From positions 1-64,000 of the forward strand of contig CAYZRY010000002.1 of the NCBI GenBank assembly GCA_964481005.1: a DNA stretch of 64,000 bases, read 5' to 3'. The notes below the pieces were generated by a model. That model was given only the letters and a program-made list of their open reading frames with translations. It ran no database searches and was not told the DNA's origin. Of the stretch, positions 42,844-51,398 are shown piece after piece (within the stretch, counting starts at the first letter, position 1; every line of letters starts with the position of its first letter). The stretch is from CAYZRY01 sp964481005. Its GTDB lineage: Bacteria; Bacillota_I; Bacilli_A; RF39; UBA660. A program made the translations under genes and the position numbers.

Positions 42844-44749
42844 CAATTATGATGCGTCATCGATACAAGTCTTAGAAGGTTTAGAAGCCGTAAGAAAAAG
42901 ACCAGGTATGTACATTGGTTCTACCAGTGAAAGAGGATTACACCATTTAGTATGGGAAATAGTAGATAACTCAATTGATGAAGCGTTAGCAGGTTATGCA
43001 ACTCACATCGAGGTAATCATTGGTAAAGAAAATACTATAACTGTTAAAGATGATGGTCGTGGTATTCCTCTTGGAATGAATGAAAAAACTAAAAAATCAA
43101 CAGTAGAGACAATCTATACTGTTCTTCATGCTGGAGGAAAATTTGGTGGAGGAGGATACAAAGTATCTGGTGGTCTTCATGGAGTTGGAGCTTCAGTAGT
43201 TAATGCATTAAGTGAATTCTTAGAAGTAAGAGTTTATAAAGATGGAAAAGAATATTTTCAAAGATTTGAAAACGGGGGAGTTCCGGCTGCAGATTTAAAA
43301 GAAGTTGGTGAATGTGACAAAGATAGAACAGGAACAACCGTTACATTTAAACCAGATCCAACTATTTTTACTGAAACAACTATTTTTAGTTATGAATTAT
43401 TAAAAAATAGACTTAGGGAATTAGCTTTCTTAAATAGAGGATTGATAATTACTCTTTATGATGATCGTGAAGATGATGTTAAAGATAGATTTCACTATGA
43501 AGGCGGAATTACTGAATATGTTCAGTTAATTAATAAAAATAAAACGCCAATTCATCAAACAATCCTTGATATTAATGGGTTAGATGATGATATATCAATC
43601 GAAGTAGCGTTTCAGTACAACGAAGGTTATACATCAAATATATATTCTTTTGTTAATAATATTACAACGCCAGAAGGTGGAACACACGAAGACGGAGTTA
43701 AGAGAGCACTAACTAGAATATTAAATAAATATGCTACTAGTAATGGGATACTTAAAGAAAAAGACGAACCATTAGCAGGAGATGATGTACGTGAAGGAAT
43801 AACTATGATTATTTCTTGCAAGCATCCAAATCCACAGTTTGAGGGTCAAACTAAAACAAAATTAGGTAATTCTGAAGTTAGATCAGTATCAGATAAAATA
43901 TTTGCTGAAGGTTTTGAAAGATTTTTACTTGAAAACCCAGATGAAGCTAAAATTATTTTAGATAAATGTATTACTGCAACAAGAGCTCGTATAGCAGCTA
44001 AAAAAGCCCGTGAGACAACAAGAAGAAAGGGAGCCTTAGAAATCGGTAACCTACCAGGAAAACTAGCAGATTGCTCATCAAAAGATGCGACAATATCTGA
44101 ATTGTACATCGTTGAGGGAGATTCAGCTGGAGGTTCTGCAAAATCAGGAAGAGATAGTAGAACACAGGCAATTCTTCCACTTAGAGGTAAAATTCTAAAC
44201 GTTGAAAAAGCAAGATTAGATAGAATATATGATAATAATGAAATAAAGTCGTTAATAACAGCTTTAGGTACTGGTGTTGGACAAGAATTTGATGCTAGTA
44301 AATTAAGATATCATAAAATAATTATCATGACCGATGCCGATGTAGATGGATCACATATTAGAATCCTATTATTGACATTCTTTTATAGATACTTCAAAAA
44401 ACTAGTCGAAGATGGTTATATATATGCTGCTCAACCACCTCTATATCAAATCTCATATAATAAAAATAGTTTTTATGCTTACTCAGATGAAGAAAGAGAT
44501 AACTATTTAAAAGAAGTTCCTGAAGGTACAAAAGTTTCTATTCAAAGATATAAAGGTCTTGGAGAAATGGATGCTGAACAACTTTGGGAAACAACAATGA
44601 ATATAGAAAATAGAACTTTACTTAGAATTACTGTTGATGATGCAATAGCTGCTGATCAGGCATTAACTGATTTAATGGGTGAAGAAGTAGAACCAAGAAG
44701 AGAATTTATTGAAAAGAACGCTAAATTCGTTCAGAACTTGGATGTGTAG
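42824..44749 (+). CDS. gyrB: DNA gyrase subunit B
   Basis: GyrB is the ATPase subunit of gyrase. The 641-residue protein starts MEKNTNNNYDASSIQVLEGL; AAGGAGAAAAACA upstream favours this ATG over one ten codons earlier. The GHKL domain has WEIVDNSIDEALAGYA and HGVGASVVNALS; the TOPRIM domain has EGDSAGGSAKSGRD and MTDADVDGSHIR; the C-terminus ends with the gyrase-type ENRTLLRI...RREFIEKNAKFVQNLDV. Confidence 0.98.
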   Translation: MEKNTNNNYDASSIQVLEGLEAVRKRPGMYIGSTSERGLHHLVWEIVDNSIDEALAGYATHIEVIIGKENTITVKDDGRGIPLGMNEKTKKSTVETIYTVLHAGGKFGGGGYKVSGGLHGVGASVVNALSEFLEVRVYKDGKEYFQRFENGGVPAADLKEVGECDKDRTGTTVTFKPDPTIFTETTIFSYELLKNRLRELAFLNRGLIITLYDDREDDVKDRFHYEGGITEYVQLINKNKTPIHQTILDINGLDDDISIEVAFQYNEGYTSNIYSFVNNITTPEGGTHEDGVKRALTRILNKYATSNGILKEKDEPLAGDDVREGITMIISCKHPNPQFEGQTKTKLGNSEVRSVSDKIFAEGFERFLLENPDEAKIILDKCITATRARIAAKKARETTRRKGALEIGNLPGKLADCSSKDATISELYIVEGDSAGGSAKSGRDSRTQAILPLRGKILNVEKARLDRIYDNNEIKSLITALGTGVGQEFDASKLRYHKIIIMTDADVDGSHIRILLLTFFYRYFKKLVEDGYIYAAQPPLYQISYNKNSFYAYSDEERDNYLKEVPEGTKVSIQRYKGLGEMDAEQLWETTMNIENRTLLRITVDDAIAADQALTDLMGEEVEPRREFIEKNAKFVQNLDV

Positions 44750-44757
44750 GAGGAATT

Positions 44758-47241
44758 ATGGCAGATTTTTATAAAGATTTACAATTATCACATGAAATAA
44801 AGAAGTCTTTTCTAGATTATGCAATGAGTGTAATTGTTTCACGTGCATTACCTGATGTAAAAGACGGATTAAAACCAGTTCAACGTAGAATTGTCTATGG
44901 AATGAATGAGCTTGGTGCAGTTGCAAGCAGTCCACATAAGAAAAGTGCTCGTATTACCGGAGATGTTATGGGTAAATATCATCCGCACGGTGATTCAAGT
45001 ATTTATGATGCACTAGTTAGGATGGCTCAGGACTTTTCATATCGTTATATGTTGGTCGATGGACACGGTAACTTTGGTTCAATTGATGGAGATGGTGCTG
45101 CAGCACAACGTTATACTGAAGCCAGAATGTCTAAATTAAGTATGGAACTTGTTCGTGATATGAACAAAAACACAGTTGATTTTACTCAAAACTATGATGG
45201 TGAAGAGAAAGAACCGACAGTTTTGCCAGCAAGATTTCCAAACCTTTTAGTAAATGGATCAACAGGTATTGCAGTTGGTATGGCAACTAATATACCACCA
45301 CATAACCTAGGTGAAGTAATTGATGGAACGGTCGCATTATTAGATAATCCAGAGATCGATATTGATGGATTGATGGAATATATCAAAGGGCCAGACTTTC
45401 CAACAGGAGCAACAATTCTAGGAAATGCAGGTATCAAAAAAGGATACGAAACAGGACGCGGAATAGTTACAATTAGATCTAAAGCCGAAATTCATGAAAT
45501 GGATAATGGAAAACATCAAATAATTGTTACAGAAATCCCGTATATGGTAAATAAAGCTAATTTAGTTACTAAAATTGCTGATTTAGTTAGAAATAAAAAT
45601 ATAGATGGTATCACTGATTTACGTGACGAATCTAGTATGAAGGGAATAAAAATTGTAATCGAAGTACGTCGCGATGCAAACGCTAACGTTATTTTGAATC
45701 AATTATACAAACAAACTTCTCTTCAGCAAACGTTTGGTATCAACAGTATTGCGTTAGTTGATGGAGAACCTAGAACACTATCTATTAAAGAAATGCTTGA
45801 GAAATATATTGAACATCAAAAGATAGTTATAATTAGAAGAACTAGATTTGATTTAGAAAAAGCTGAAGCTAGAGAACATATATTACATGGTTTAGCAATT
45901 GCGTTAGATAATATTGATGCTATTGTTAAAATGCTAAAAGAGTCACCAGATGATGAAACAGCAACTAAAAATTTGATAAATACATTTAATTTAACTGAAA
46001 TTCAAGCAAAAGCTATTCTAGAAATGAAACTTCGCCGATTAACTGGTCTAGAAAGAGACAAAATTAATCAAGAGTTAGAAGAATTAAAGAATTTAATTAT
46101 TGAACTTAATTCAATTCTCCAAGATGATCAAAAAGTTATTAATATTATTAAAACCGAATTGTTAGAAATCAAAGATAAATACGGAGATGAGCGAAGAACT
46201 AATATTGATATGAGTTCAATCGATTACATCGAAGATGAGTCATTGATCCCTGAAGAGAACATACTAATAACACTAACTAACAAAGGTTATATTAAACGCG
46301 TAGTAAATGACACATTTAAAACTCAAAACCGTGGAGGCGTTGGTATTAAAGGGATTACAACTAATGAAGAGGACTTCCCAGAGAAAATAATGTCAATGAA
46401 TACTCATGATTTCGTCTTACTGTTTAGTAATTACGGAAAAGTATACAGAATTAAAGGTTATGAAATTCCTGAGTTTAGTAGACAATCAAAAGGATTGCCA
46501 ATAATTAATTTATTACCAATCGAAAAAGAAGAAAAAATAACTTCATCAATAATGATCAAAGCTGAAGAAGAAGAAAGTAAATATCTTATCTTCGTTACAA
46601 AAGATGGTTTAATTAAAAGAACTGATCTAAGTGAATTTGACAGTATTAGAAAAAATGGTAAGATTGCAATTCTTCTTAAAGAAGGAGACGAGTTAATAGC
46701 TGTTAGAAAATCTGATGGTTCAAAAGAAGTAGCAGTCGCTGCAAGTAATGGACGTATGGTTAGATTCGATGAAAATGAAGTTAGAGTAATGGGACGTAAT
46801 AGTTCTGGAGTTAAAGCGATTAACTTTGAAGATGATAAAGTCATAGGTGCCGAAGTAGTAGATGCTGAATCTGAAATACTTGTTATTACCGAAAACGGTT
46901 ACGGTAAGAGAACAACTGTAGATGAATATCGTCTAACACATCGTGGAAGCAAAGGAGTTAAAGCTCTAAATATTACTGAAAAGAACGGTAAATTAGTTTC
47001 TATGAAATGTGTTTACGGTGATGAAGATATTGTCATCATCACTGATTTAGGAATGCTAATTAGAATTTCAACTGACGGAATATCTAAGTTAGGAAGAACA
47101 ACTCAAGGAGTTAAACTTATCAATCTTAAAGAAGATCAAAAAGTTTCAACTGTTACAACTATTAGTAAAGAAGAGGAAAACAACGAAGAAACAACTGAAG
47201 AAATTGTTGAAGAACTTGAAAATTCCGAAGAAATAATATAA
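44758..47241 (+). CDS. gyrA: DNA gyrase subunit A
   Basis: GyrA cuts and rejoins DNA in the gyrase cycle. The 827 residues include the breakage-reunion domain with the QRDR (KYHPHGDSSIYDALVRMAQD) and catalytic Tyr in AAAQRYTEARMS, and the C-terminal six-blade propeller with the GyrA box near QNRGGVGIKG. The tail after residue 800 is strongly acidic. In the QRDR the positions usually Ser83 and Asp87 are D-S-S and D; the region looks wild type by eye. AGGAGGAATT precedes the ATG, 8 bp after gyrB. Confidence 0.98.
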   Translation: MADFYKDLQLSHEIKKSFLDYAMSVIVSRALPDVKDGLKPVQRRIVYGMNELGAVASSPHKKSARITGDVMGKYHPHGDSSIYDALVRMAQDFSYRYMLVDGHGNFGSIDGDGAAAQRYTEARMSKLSMELVRDMNKNTVDFTQNYDGEEKEPTVLPARFPNLLVNGSTGIAVGMATNIPPHNLGEVIDGTVALLDNPEIDIDGLMEYIKGPDFPTGATILGNAGIKKGYETGRGIVTIRSKAEIHEMDNGKHQIIVTEIPYMVNKANLVTKIADLVRNKNIDGITDLRDESSMKGIKIVIEVRRDANANVILNQLYKQTSLQQTFGINSIALVDGEPRTLSIKEMLEKYIEHQKIVIIRRTRFDLEKAEAREHILHGLAIALDNIDAIVKMLKESPDDETATKNLINTFNLTEIQAKAILEMKLRRLTGLERDKINQELEELKNLIIELNSILQDDQKVINIIKTELLEIKDKYGDERRTNIDMSSIDYIEDESLIPEENILITLTNKGYIKRVVNDTFKTQNRGGVGIKGITTNEEDFPEKIMSMNTHDFVLLFSNYGKVYRIKGYEIPEFSRQSKGLPIINLLPIEKEEKITSSIMIKAEEEESKYLIFVTKDGLIKRTDLSEFDSIRKNGKIAILLKEGDELIAVRKSDGSKEVAVAASNGRMVRFDENEVRVMGRNSSGVKAINFEDDKVIGAEVVDAESEILVITENGYGKRTTVDEYRLTHRGSKGVKALNITEKNGKLVSMKCVYGDEDIVIITDLGMLIRISTDGISKLGRTTQGVKLINLKEDQKVSTVTTISKEEENNEETTEEIVEELENSEEII

Positions 47242-47248
47242 AATGTAA

Positions 47249-47333
47249 ATGATGCAATGGATTGTATTAGAACCAGGTCAGGATAGGAATATAGCAGCCT
47301 TAATAGTTCTAATCCATGTGCATCATTTTTTTG
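47249..47333 (+). ncRNA. ffs: Signal recognition particle RNA (small type)
   Basis: A hairpin of about 80 nt: ATGATGCA and TGGATT on the left pair with AATCCATG and GCATCAT on the right, enclosing GGTCAGG-ATA-GGAA-TAT-AGCAGCC. The GTCAGG, GGAA tetraloop and AGCAGC elements are the Ffh-binding helix 8 of SRP RNA. It is the short form, without an Alu domain, and ends in a T run. In B. subtilis the SRP RNA is between tadA and dnaX; here it precedes tadA. Confidence 0.9.
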
Positions 47334-47342
47334 AGGTAATTT

Positions 47343-47774
47343 ATGGATGAAGATATTAAGTATATGAAGATAGCGCTTAACGAAGCAAAAAAAGCATTTA
47401 ATAAAGAAGAATTGCCGATTGGCGCTGTATTAGTTATTGATGATCAAATTATTAAAGGGCATAATACTAAGCATAAAAGTAACAGAGTGATAAATCACGC
47501 AGAAATAATTGTTATTGATAAAGCTAATAAATTTAAAAACAATTGGAGACTATTAAACTCTACTATGTACGTAACATTAGAACCGTGCCCAATGTGTGCT
47601 AGTGCAATTGTTCAATCGAGAATAAAAAGATTAGTAATCGGAACTAAATCAGATCAAACACAAAGCAAAATTAGTAGAAAAATATTAAAAGATGCCGGAA
47701 TAGAGGTTAAATATAACGTTTTGAAAGAAGAATGCGAGGAATTATTAAAAACATTTTTCATTGATAAACGATAA
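47343..47774 (+). CDS. tadA: tRNA-specific adenosine deaminase TadA
   Basis: TadA converts A34 to inosine in tRNA-Arg(ACG). The 143 residues show the cytidine-deaminase fold: the zinc and proton-shuttle motif HAEI near residue 54 and the second zinc motif PCPMCASAIVQSRIKRLV near residue 84. TGAGGTAATTT is the ribosome-binding site, formed right after the SRP RNA T run. The message may run on through the parS/NBS array to the terminator at 48031. Confidence 0.95.
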   Translation: MDEDIKYMKIALNEAKKAFNKEELPIGAVLVIDDQIIKGHNTKHKSNRVINHAEIIVIDKANKFKNNWRLLNSTMYVTLEPCPMCASAIVQSRIKRLVIGTKSDQTQSKISRKILKDAGIEVKYNVLKEECEELLKTFFIDKR

Positions 47775-47777
47775 ATA

Positions 47778-47793
47778 TGTTTCACGTGAAACA
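47778..47793. other. parS site 1
   Basis: TGTTTCACGTGAAACA, a perfect palindrome identical to the Bacillota parS consensus; the palindrome extends by one base each side. Confidence 0.95.
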
Positions 47794-47802
47794 TCAAAAA
47801 TT

Positions 47803-47816
47803 ATTTCCCGGGAAAT
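47803..47816. other. Noc-binding site (NBS) 1
   Basis: ATTTCCCGGGAAAT, identical to the Noc consensus of Bacillus, in the middle of a 22-bp perfect palindrome (47799-47820). Confidence 0.9.
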
Positions 47817-47840
47817 AATTTGAAACAAAAAACTAAGCAA

Positions 47841-47856
47841 TGTTTCACGTGAAACA
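47841..47856. other. parS site 2
   Basis: TGTTTCACGTGAAACA, identical to site 1, 63 bp after it. Confidence 0.95.
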
Positions 47857-47866
47857 TTAATAAATT

Positions 47867-47880
47867 ATTTCCCGGGAAAT
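47867..47880. other. Noc-binding site (NBS) 2
   Basis: ATTTCCCGGGAAAT in the same 22-bp palindrome (47863-47884) as NBS 1, 10 bp after parS 2. Confidence 0.9.
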
Positions 47881-47959
47881 AATTTAACACATAAAATTAT
47901 AAAAAATGTACTAATAAATCATTTTTAAAAACTTGAAAATATAATACATAACAATCTAA

Positions 47960-47975
47960 TGTTTCACGTGAAACA
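47960..47975. other. parS site 3
   Basis: TGTTTCACGTGAAACA, identical to the other two, 119 bp after site 2. Confidence 0.95.
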
Positions 47976-47984
47976 TTAGAAATT

Positions 47985-47998
47985 ATTTCCCGGGAAAT
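47985..47998. other. Noc-binding site (NBS) 3
   Basis: ATTTCCCGGGAAAT, again in the 22-bp palindrome (47981-48002), 9 bp after parS 3. Confidence 0.9.
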
Positions 47999-48030
47999 AA
48001 TTTAAGTAAATACTATTAATAAAGATAAAT

Positions 48031-48063
48031 AAAAGAACATAAAACTTATGTTCTTTTTCTTTA
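48031..48063 (+). terminator. Terminator after the parS/NBS array
   Basis: AAAGAACATAA-AAC-TTATGTTCTTT followed by TTCTTTA. It would end a transcript from tadA that crosses the array. Confidence 0.8.
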
Positions 48064-48081
48064 TAATAAGGAGAAAAATGG

Positions 48082-48087
48082 TATAAT
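48082..48087 (+). promoter_or_regulatory. -10 element of the dnaX operon
   Basis: TATAAT 18 bp before the dnaX ATG, so the leader is very short. No good -35 is seen. Confidence 0.4.
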
Positions 48088-48105
48088 AAACATGTGAGGT
48101 GCATA

Positions 48106-49734
48106 ATGGAGACACAAGCATTATATAGAAAATATAGACCAAAAACATTTTCTGAAGTATCTGGTCAAAAAATTAGTATTAAAATATTAGAAAATTCTAT
48201 CAAAAAGAATATTTTTTCACATGCGTATATATTTTTTGGACCAAGGGGTACAGGTAAAACAAGTGTTGCTAAGATTTTTTCAAGAGCAGTAAATTGTGAA
48301 GATCAAAAAAACAGACCTTGTGGCAATTGTAGTAAGTGTCTAGAAACAATAAATAATGAAGCAGTAGATATTATTGAAATAGATGCTGCATCAAATAACG
48401 GAATTGATGACATCAGGGAAATAAAGAACAAAATAAATCTAGTTCCTGCAGCGCTAAAATATAAAGTGTATATTATCGATGAGGTACATATGCTTACAAC
48501 CGGAGCTTTTAACGGTTTGCTAAAAACATTAGAAGAACCACCTGCTCATGCAATATTTATTTTGGCTACGACAGAATTGAATAAGGTTCCAGCGACAATA
48601 TTGTCTCGCTGTCAGTTAATTGAGTTTAGAAAAATATCGATCAGAGATATGAATGCAAAACTTAGAGAGATTGCTGAAAAAGAAAAAATTAGCATTGACG
48701 AGAAAGCGATTAAAGAGATATCTCGCGGAGCAAACGGAGGTATGCGTGATGCGCTCGGTATTCTTGATAAGGCGGTTGCTTACAATCAAGATGAAACAAT
48801 TACGCTAGAAGATATTAAAGAAATAACAGGAAATGTTTTGGATGATGATCTAGATGATTTATATAAAAATATTCAAAAGAAACAATCAGACAAAGTGTTT
48901 GAAAGAATCAACAAATATTATGAAGATGGTAAGGATCTTGTAATTATCGCTGAATCTTTAATATATAAAATGAGAGATAGTTTGTTTGATGAAGATAAGA
49001 GTGAAGAAGAAAAAACAAACATATGTTCTATAATTAAGAAGTTTAACGAAACAATTGAAAAAATGAAATCTTCATCTTATCAAAAGGTTTTGCTAGATGT
49101 GTTTCTTATTGAAATGATTCGAGATACATATGAGCACGAAGAAAAAGTTGAAGAGAAACCTATTTCGGCTGAAGAATATAAAAGTCAAATAAATACTGAT
49201 GAAAACGAAGAAGAACGAATTAGCGAAGAAGCAGAAAAACCAAAACGTAATAAGAAAAAAGTAATTAAAATCAAAGAAATGAAAGAAGTTAGAATAAATA
49301 ATAGTTTTGTCGGAGCAAGCAAATTACTAAAATCTGATTTGCAGAAAAATTGGCAAGTGTTAAACGATTTTGTTTTAGATGATAATTATGGTAATAATGC
49401 AAAAATGCTGTTATCGACAGAATTAGGAGTAGTTAATGAAAATCACATTGTGATTGTTGTTGAATATACTGGTACAGCCGAAGAAGCAAACACTAAAATA
49501 GAAGAATATGAAAAATTGATATCGCAAGCATTGAATAAGAGTTATAAGATTGTTTTTGTATCTAAAGCAGAATGGAAAGAAATACAAACTGACTTTATTA
49601 AAAACAAAGATAAAGAATACACTCACATTGATGAAGATGATATAATTTATGAACAAGTTGATCATGAATCAGATATTATGGATAAATTTACTGAGTTATT
49701 TGGTGAAGAAAATATTAACATAGAAGGAGAATAA
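48106..49734 (+). CDS. dnaX: DNA polymerase III subunits gamma/tau
   Basis: DnaX is the clamp-loader ATPase that also bridges polymerase cores. The 542 residues include Walker A GPRGTGKTS near residue 45, a zinc site formed by C-x8-CGNCSKC, Walker B IIDEVHML, and the SRC sensor (TILSRCQ). The C-terminal third is acidic and Lys-rich with no clear tau-type similarity. I chose the ATG with GAGGTG upstream rather than the GTG four codons before. It opens a long operon down to rsmI or pth-mfd. Confidence 0.96.
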   Translation: METQALYRKYRPKTFSEVSGQKISIKILENSIKKNIFSHAYIFFGPRGTGKTSVAKIFSRAVNCEDQKNRPCGNCSKCLETINNEAVDIIEIDAASNNGIDDIREIKNKINLVPAALKYKVYIIDEVHMLTTGAFNGLLKTLEEPPAHAIFILATTELNKVPATILSRCQLIEFRKISIRDMNAKLREIAEKEKISIDEKAIKEISRGANGGMRDALGILDKAVAYNQDETITLEDIKEITGNVLDDDLDDLYKNIQKKQSDKVFERINKYYEDGKDLVIIAESLIYKMRDSLFDEDKSEEEKTNICSIIKKFNETIEKMKSSSYQKVLLDVFLIEMIRDTYEHEEKVEEKPISAEEYKSQINTDENEEERISEEAEKPKRNKKKVIKIKEMKEVRINNSFVGASKLLKSDLQKNWQVLNDFVLDDNYGNNAKMLLSTELGVVNENHIVIVVEYTGTAEEANTKIEEYEKLISQALNKSYKIVFVSKAEWKEIQTDFIKNKDKEYTHIDEDDIIYEQVDHESDIMDKFTELFGEENINIEGE

Positions 49735-49736
49735 TT

Positions 49737-50036
49737 ATGAATATGCAAGCTTTAATGAAACAAGCGCAAAATTTACAAAAAGATATGATGAAAGCAAAAG
49801 AAGAAATCGATCAAACAACTTTTGAGGGAAAAAATTCGTTTGTTACTGTCGTTGTAAATGGAAAAAAAGAACTGGTCGAAGTAAAAATTGATCATGAATC
49901 AGATTTAGAAAAAGATGAAATAGAGATGCTTGAAGATATGATTTTATTAGCAACAAATGAGGCTATGAAAAAAGTAGATGAAGAAACAGAAAAGAAAATG
50001 GGTAAATTTTCAAGTATGATGCCAGGATTGTTTTAA
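49737..50036 (+). CDS. Nucleoid-associated protein YbaB/EbfC
   Basis: YbaB-family proteins are small dimeric DNA-binding proteins found between dnaX and recR in most bacteria. The 99 residues have the MNMQALMKQAQNLQKDM N-terminal helix, the VVVNGKKELVEVKIDHE strand pair and an LATNEAMKKVDEETEKKM helix ending in the conserved Pro-Gly-Leu-Phe. AGAAGGAGAAT precedes the ATG, 2 bp after dnaX. The stop overlaps the recR start. Confidence 0.94.
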   Translation: MNMQALMKQAQNLQKDMMKAKEEIDQTTFEGKNSFVTVVVNGKKELVEVKIDHESDLEKDEIEMLEDMILLATNEAMKKVDEETEKKMGKFSSMMPGLF

Positions 50037-50629
50037 TGTATCCCGAAAGCATAAAAAATCTAATTGAAAGTTTCAAACTTCTACCAGGAGTTGGTGCTAA
50101 ATCAGCGGAAAGAATGGCTTTTCACGTTTTGAGTATGGAAACAGAAAAGACAGATTATTTAGCAGATAGCATCAAAGAAGCAAAGGAAAAAATAAAATAC
50201 TGTACCGTTTGTAACAACTACAGTGAAACAGATATTTGTAGTATTTGCAGCGATAGTGGTAGAAACAAAGATTATTTATGCGTTGTTGAAGATAGAAAAA
50301 GTATCTATCTTTTTGAACAGTTAGGAACTTACAAGGGGTATTATCATGTTATTAAAGACTTGATTTCCCCGCTCAACGGAATAAATCCTGAAGATATAGG
50401 GATTGATGAATTAGTTAAAAGAATAGAAAAAGAAAAATTTAAAGAAGTAATAATAGCTGTTAAACCTAGTATTGAAGGCGAGACAACAACTTTGTATATT
50501 AAAAAAATACTAGAAGGTTTAAATGTTAAAGTAAGTAAAATTGCCAGTGGTGTACCAATGGGTGCTGACATAGAATACATAGACCAGTTAACTCTTCAAC
50601 GAGCACTTAGCGATAGAAAAGAGGTCTAA
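50036..50629 (+). CDS. recR: Recombination protein RecR
   Basis: RecR works with RecO and RecF in loading RecA onto gapped DNA. The 197 residues show the helix-hairpin-helix LPGVGAKSAERMAFH near residue 16, the zinc finger CTVCNNYSETDICSIC near residue 57 and a TOPRIM domain (VVEDRKSIYLFE; IKPSIEGE-type motif as VKPSIEGETT). It overlaps ybaB by 1 bp. In Bacillus tmk follows nearby; here holB follows directly. Confidence 0.96.
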   Translation: MYPESIKNLIESFKLLPGVGAKSAERMAFHVLSMETEKTDYLADSIKEAKEKIKYCTVCNNYSETDICSICSDSGRNKDYLCVVEDRKSIYLFEQLGTYKGYYHVIKDLISPLNGINPEDIGIDELVKRIEKEKFKEVIIAVKPSIEGETTTLYIKKILEGLNVKVSKIASGVPMGADIEYIDQLTLQRALSDRKEV

Positions 50630-50630
50630 C

Positions 50631-51398
50631 ATGGGGGATATAATTAGAGATATTTATTCAACCTACATGAGTGATCAAAATATAAAACATGCGTATTTAA
50701 TAGAAATGAAGACTGATGATCTAGCACTTATTTTTCGTTTAGCAAATTTAGTTTGTGAATCAAAAGTCAGTGAAGAAGCTATCCTAAAAGGTTCAAGTCA
50801 AGATATTAAAATAATATTTCCTGACGGAAATGACATAAAAAAAACCCAGATACTCGATCTTCAGGAAGAATTCATGAATACATCCATTCTTGATAAAAAA
50901 AGAGTATATATAATATCTGATGCCAGCAAACTTAATAAATCATCTGCTAATACATTACTTAAGTTTTTGGAAGAACCACCTGTTGGTGTAATTGCTTTTC
51001 TTCTAACGAGCAATAGGCACAATATAATTAATACTATTTCATCAAGATGTATCACAATCGGACTTAATGTATTACCAAAGGAAGAAGAAATAGAGCAGAT
51101 TTATATTGATATGTTAGAAAAGCTTGAAACAAAGAAAACAAAATTTTTTATCAATTTAAATGAAGAAGAGAAAAAAATTATTCACGATAAATTAGAACAA
51201 AAGAAATTTTTAGAAAAGGCAATTGTTCTTACTCATCGTAAAACAAAGAAAGAAAGAGATACAAAACAGCTTAATGAATATACGAGAAACTTAACGATAT
51301 TTATTGAAATGATAGAACTTCTCGATAAGAACATTAATCCTAAAATGGTTTTAAATAAGATGTTATATTTAATGTATGGAGGTAGTAATTATGCATGA
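50631..51398 (+). CDS. holB: DNA polymerase III delta' subunit
   Basis: The delta' subunit is the stator of the clamp loader. The 255 residues are short for the family. The recognisable core is SKLNKSSANTLLKFLEEPP with TISSRC (SRC motif) near residue 140. The N-terminal region lacks a Walker A, as is normal for delta'. It follows recR by 1 bp and its end overlaps ricT, which fits the standard holB-ricT order. The stop is TGA. Confidence 0.9.
   Translation: MGDIIRDIYSTYMSDQNIKHAYLIEMKTDDLALIFRLANLVCESKVSEEAILKGSSQDIKIIFPDGNDIKKTQILDLQEEFMNTSILDKKRVYIISDASKLNKSSANTLLKFLEEPPVGVIAFLLTSNRHNIINTISSRCITIGLNVLPKEEEIEQIYIDMLEKLETKKTKFFINLNEEEKKIIHDKLEQKKFLEKAIVLTHRKTKKERDTKQLNEYTRNLTIFIEMIELLDKNINPKMVLNKMLYLMYGGSNYA

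Larger units (their letters stand above)
47775..48105. other. Gene-free segment holding a parS/NBS array
   Basis: The only gene-free stretch over 300 bp. It contains three parS sites, each followed 9-10 bp later by a Noc-binding site, then a terminator (48031-48063) and the dnaX promoter -10 and ribosome-binding site. The DNA between units (47883-47959) is AT-rich without recognisable genes. Confidence 0.9.

Noticed and set aside
44835..44850. TGTTTCACGTG followed by CATTA in gyrA, like a parS left half
   Set aside because: It encodes the conserved GyrA VSRALP motif, so protein constraint explains it; the right half is lost.
48078..48086. AAGGAG followed by ATG GTA TAA before dnaX
   Set aside because: A two-codon frame overlapping the dnaX -10 hexamer; chance or at most a leader remnant.
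49250..49262. A-run in dnaX as a -1 frameshift site producing gamma
   Set aside because: The heptamer AAAAAAG is not in the X XXY YYZ phase of the dnaX frame and no stimulatory stem was seen.
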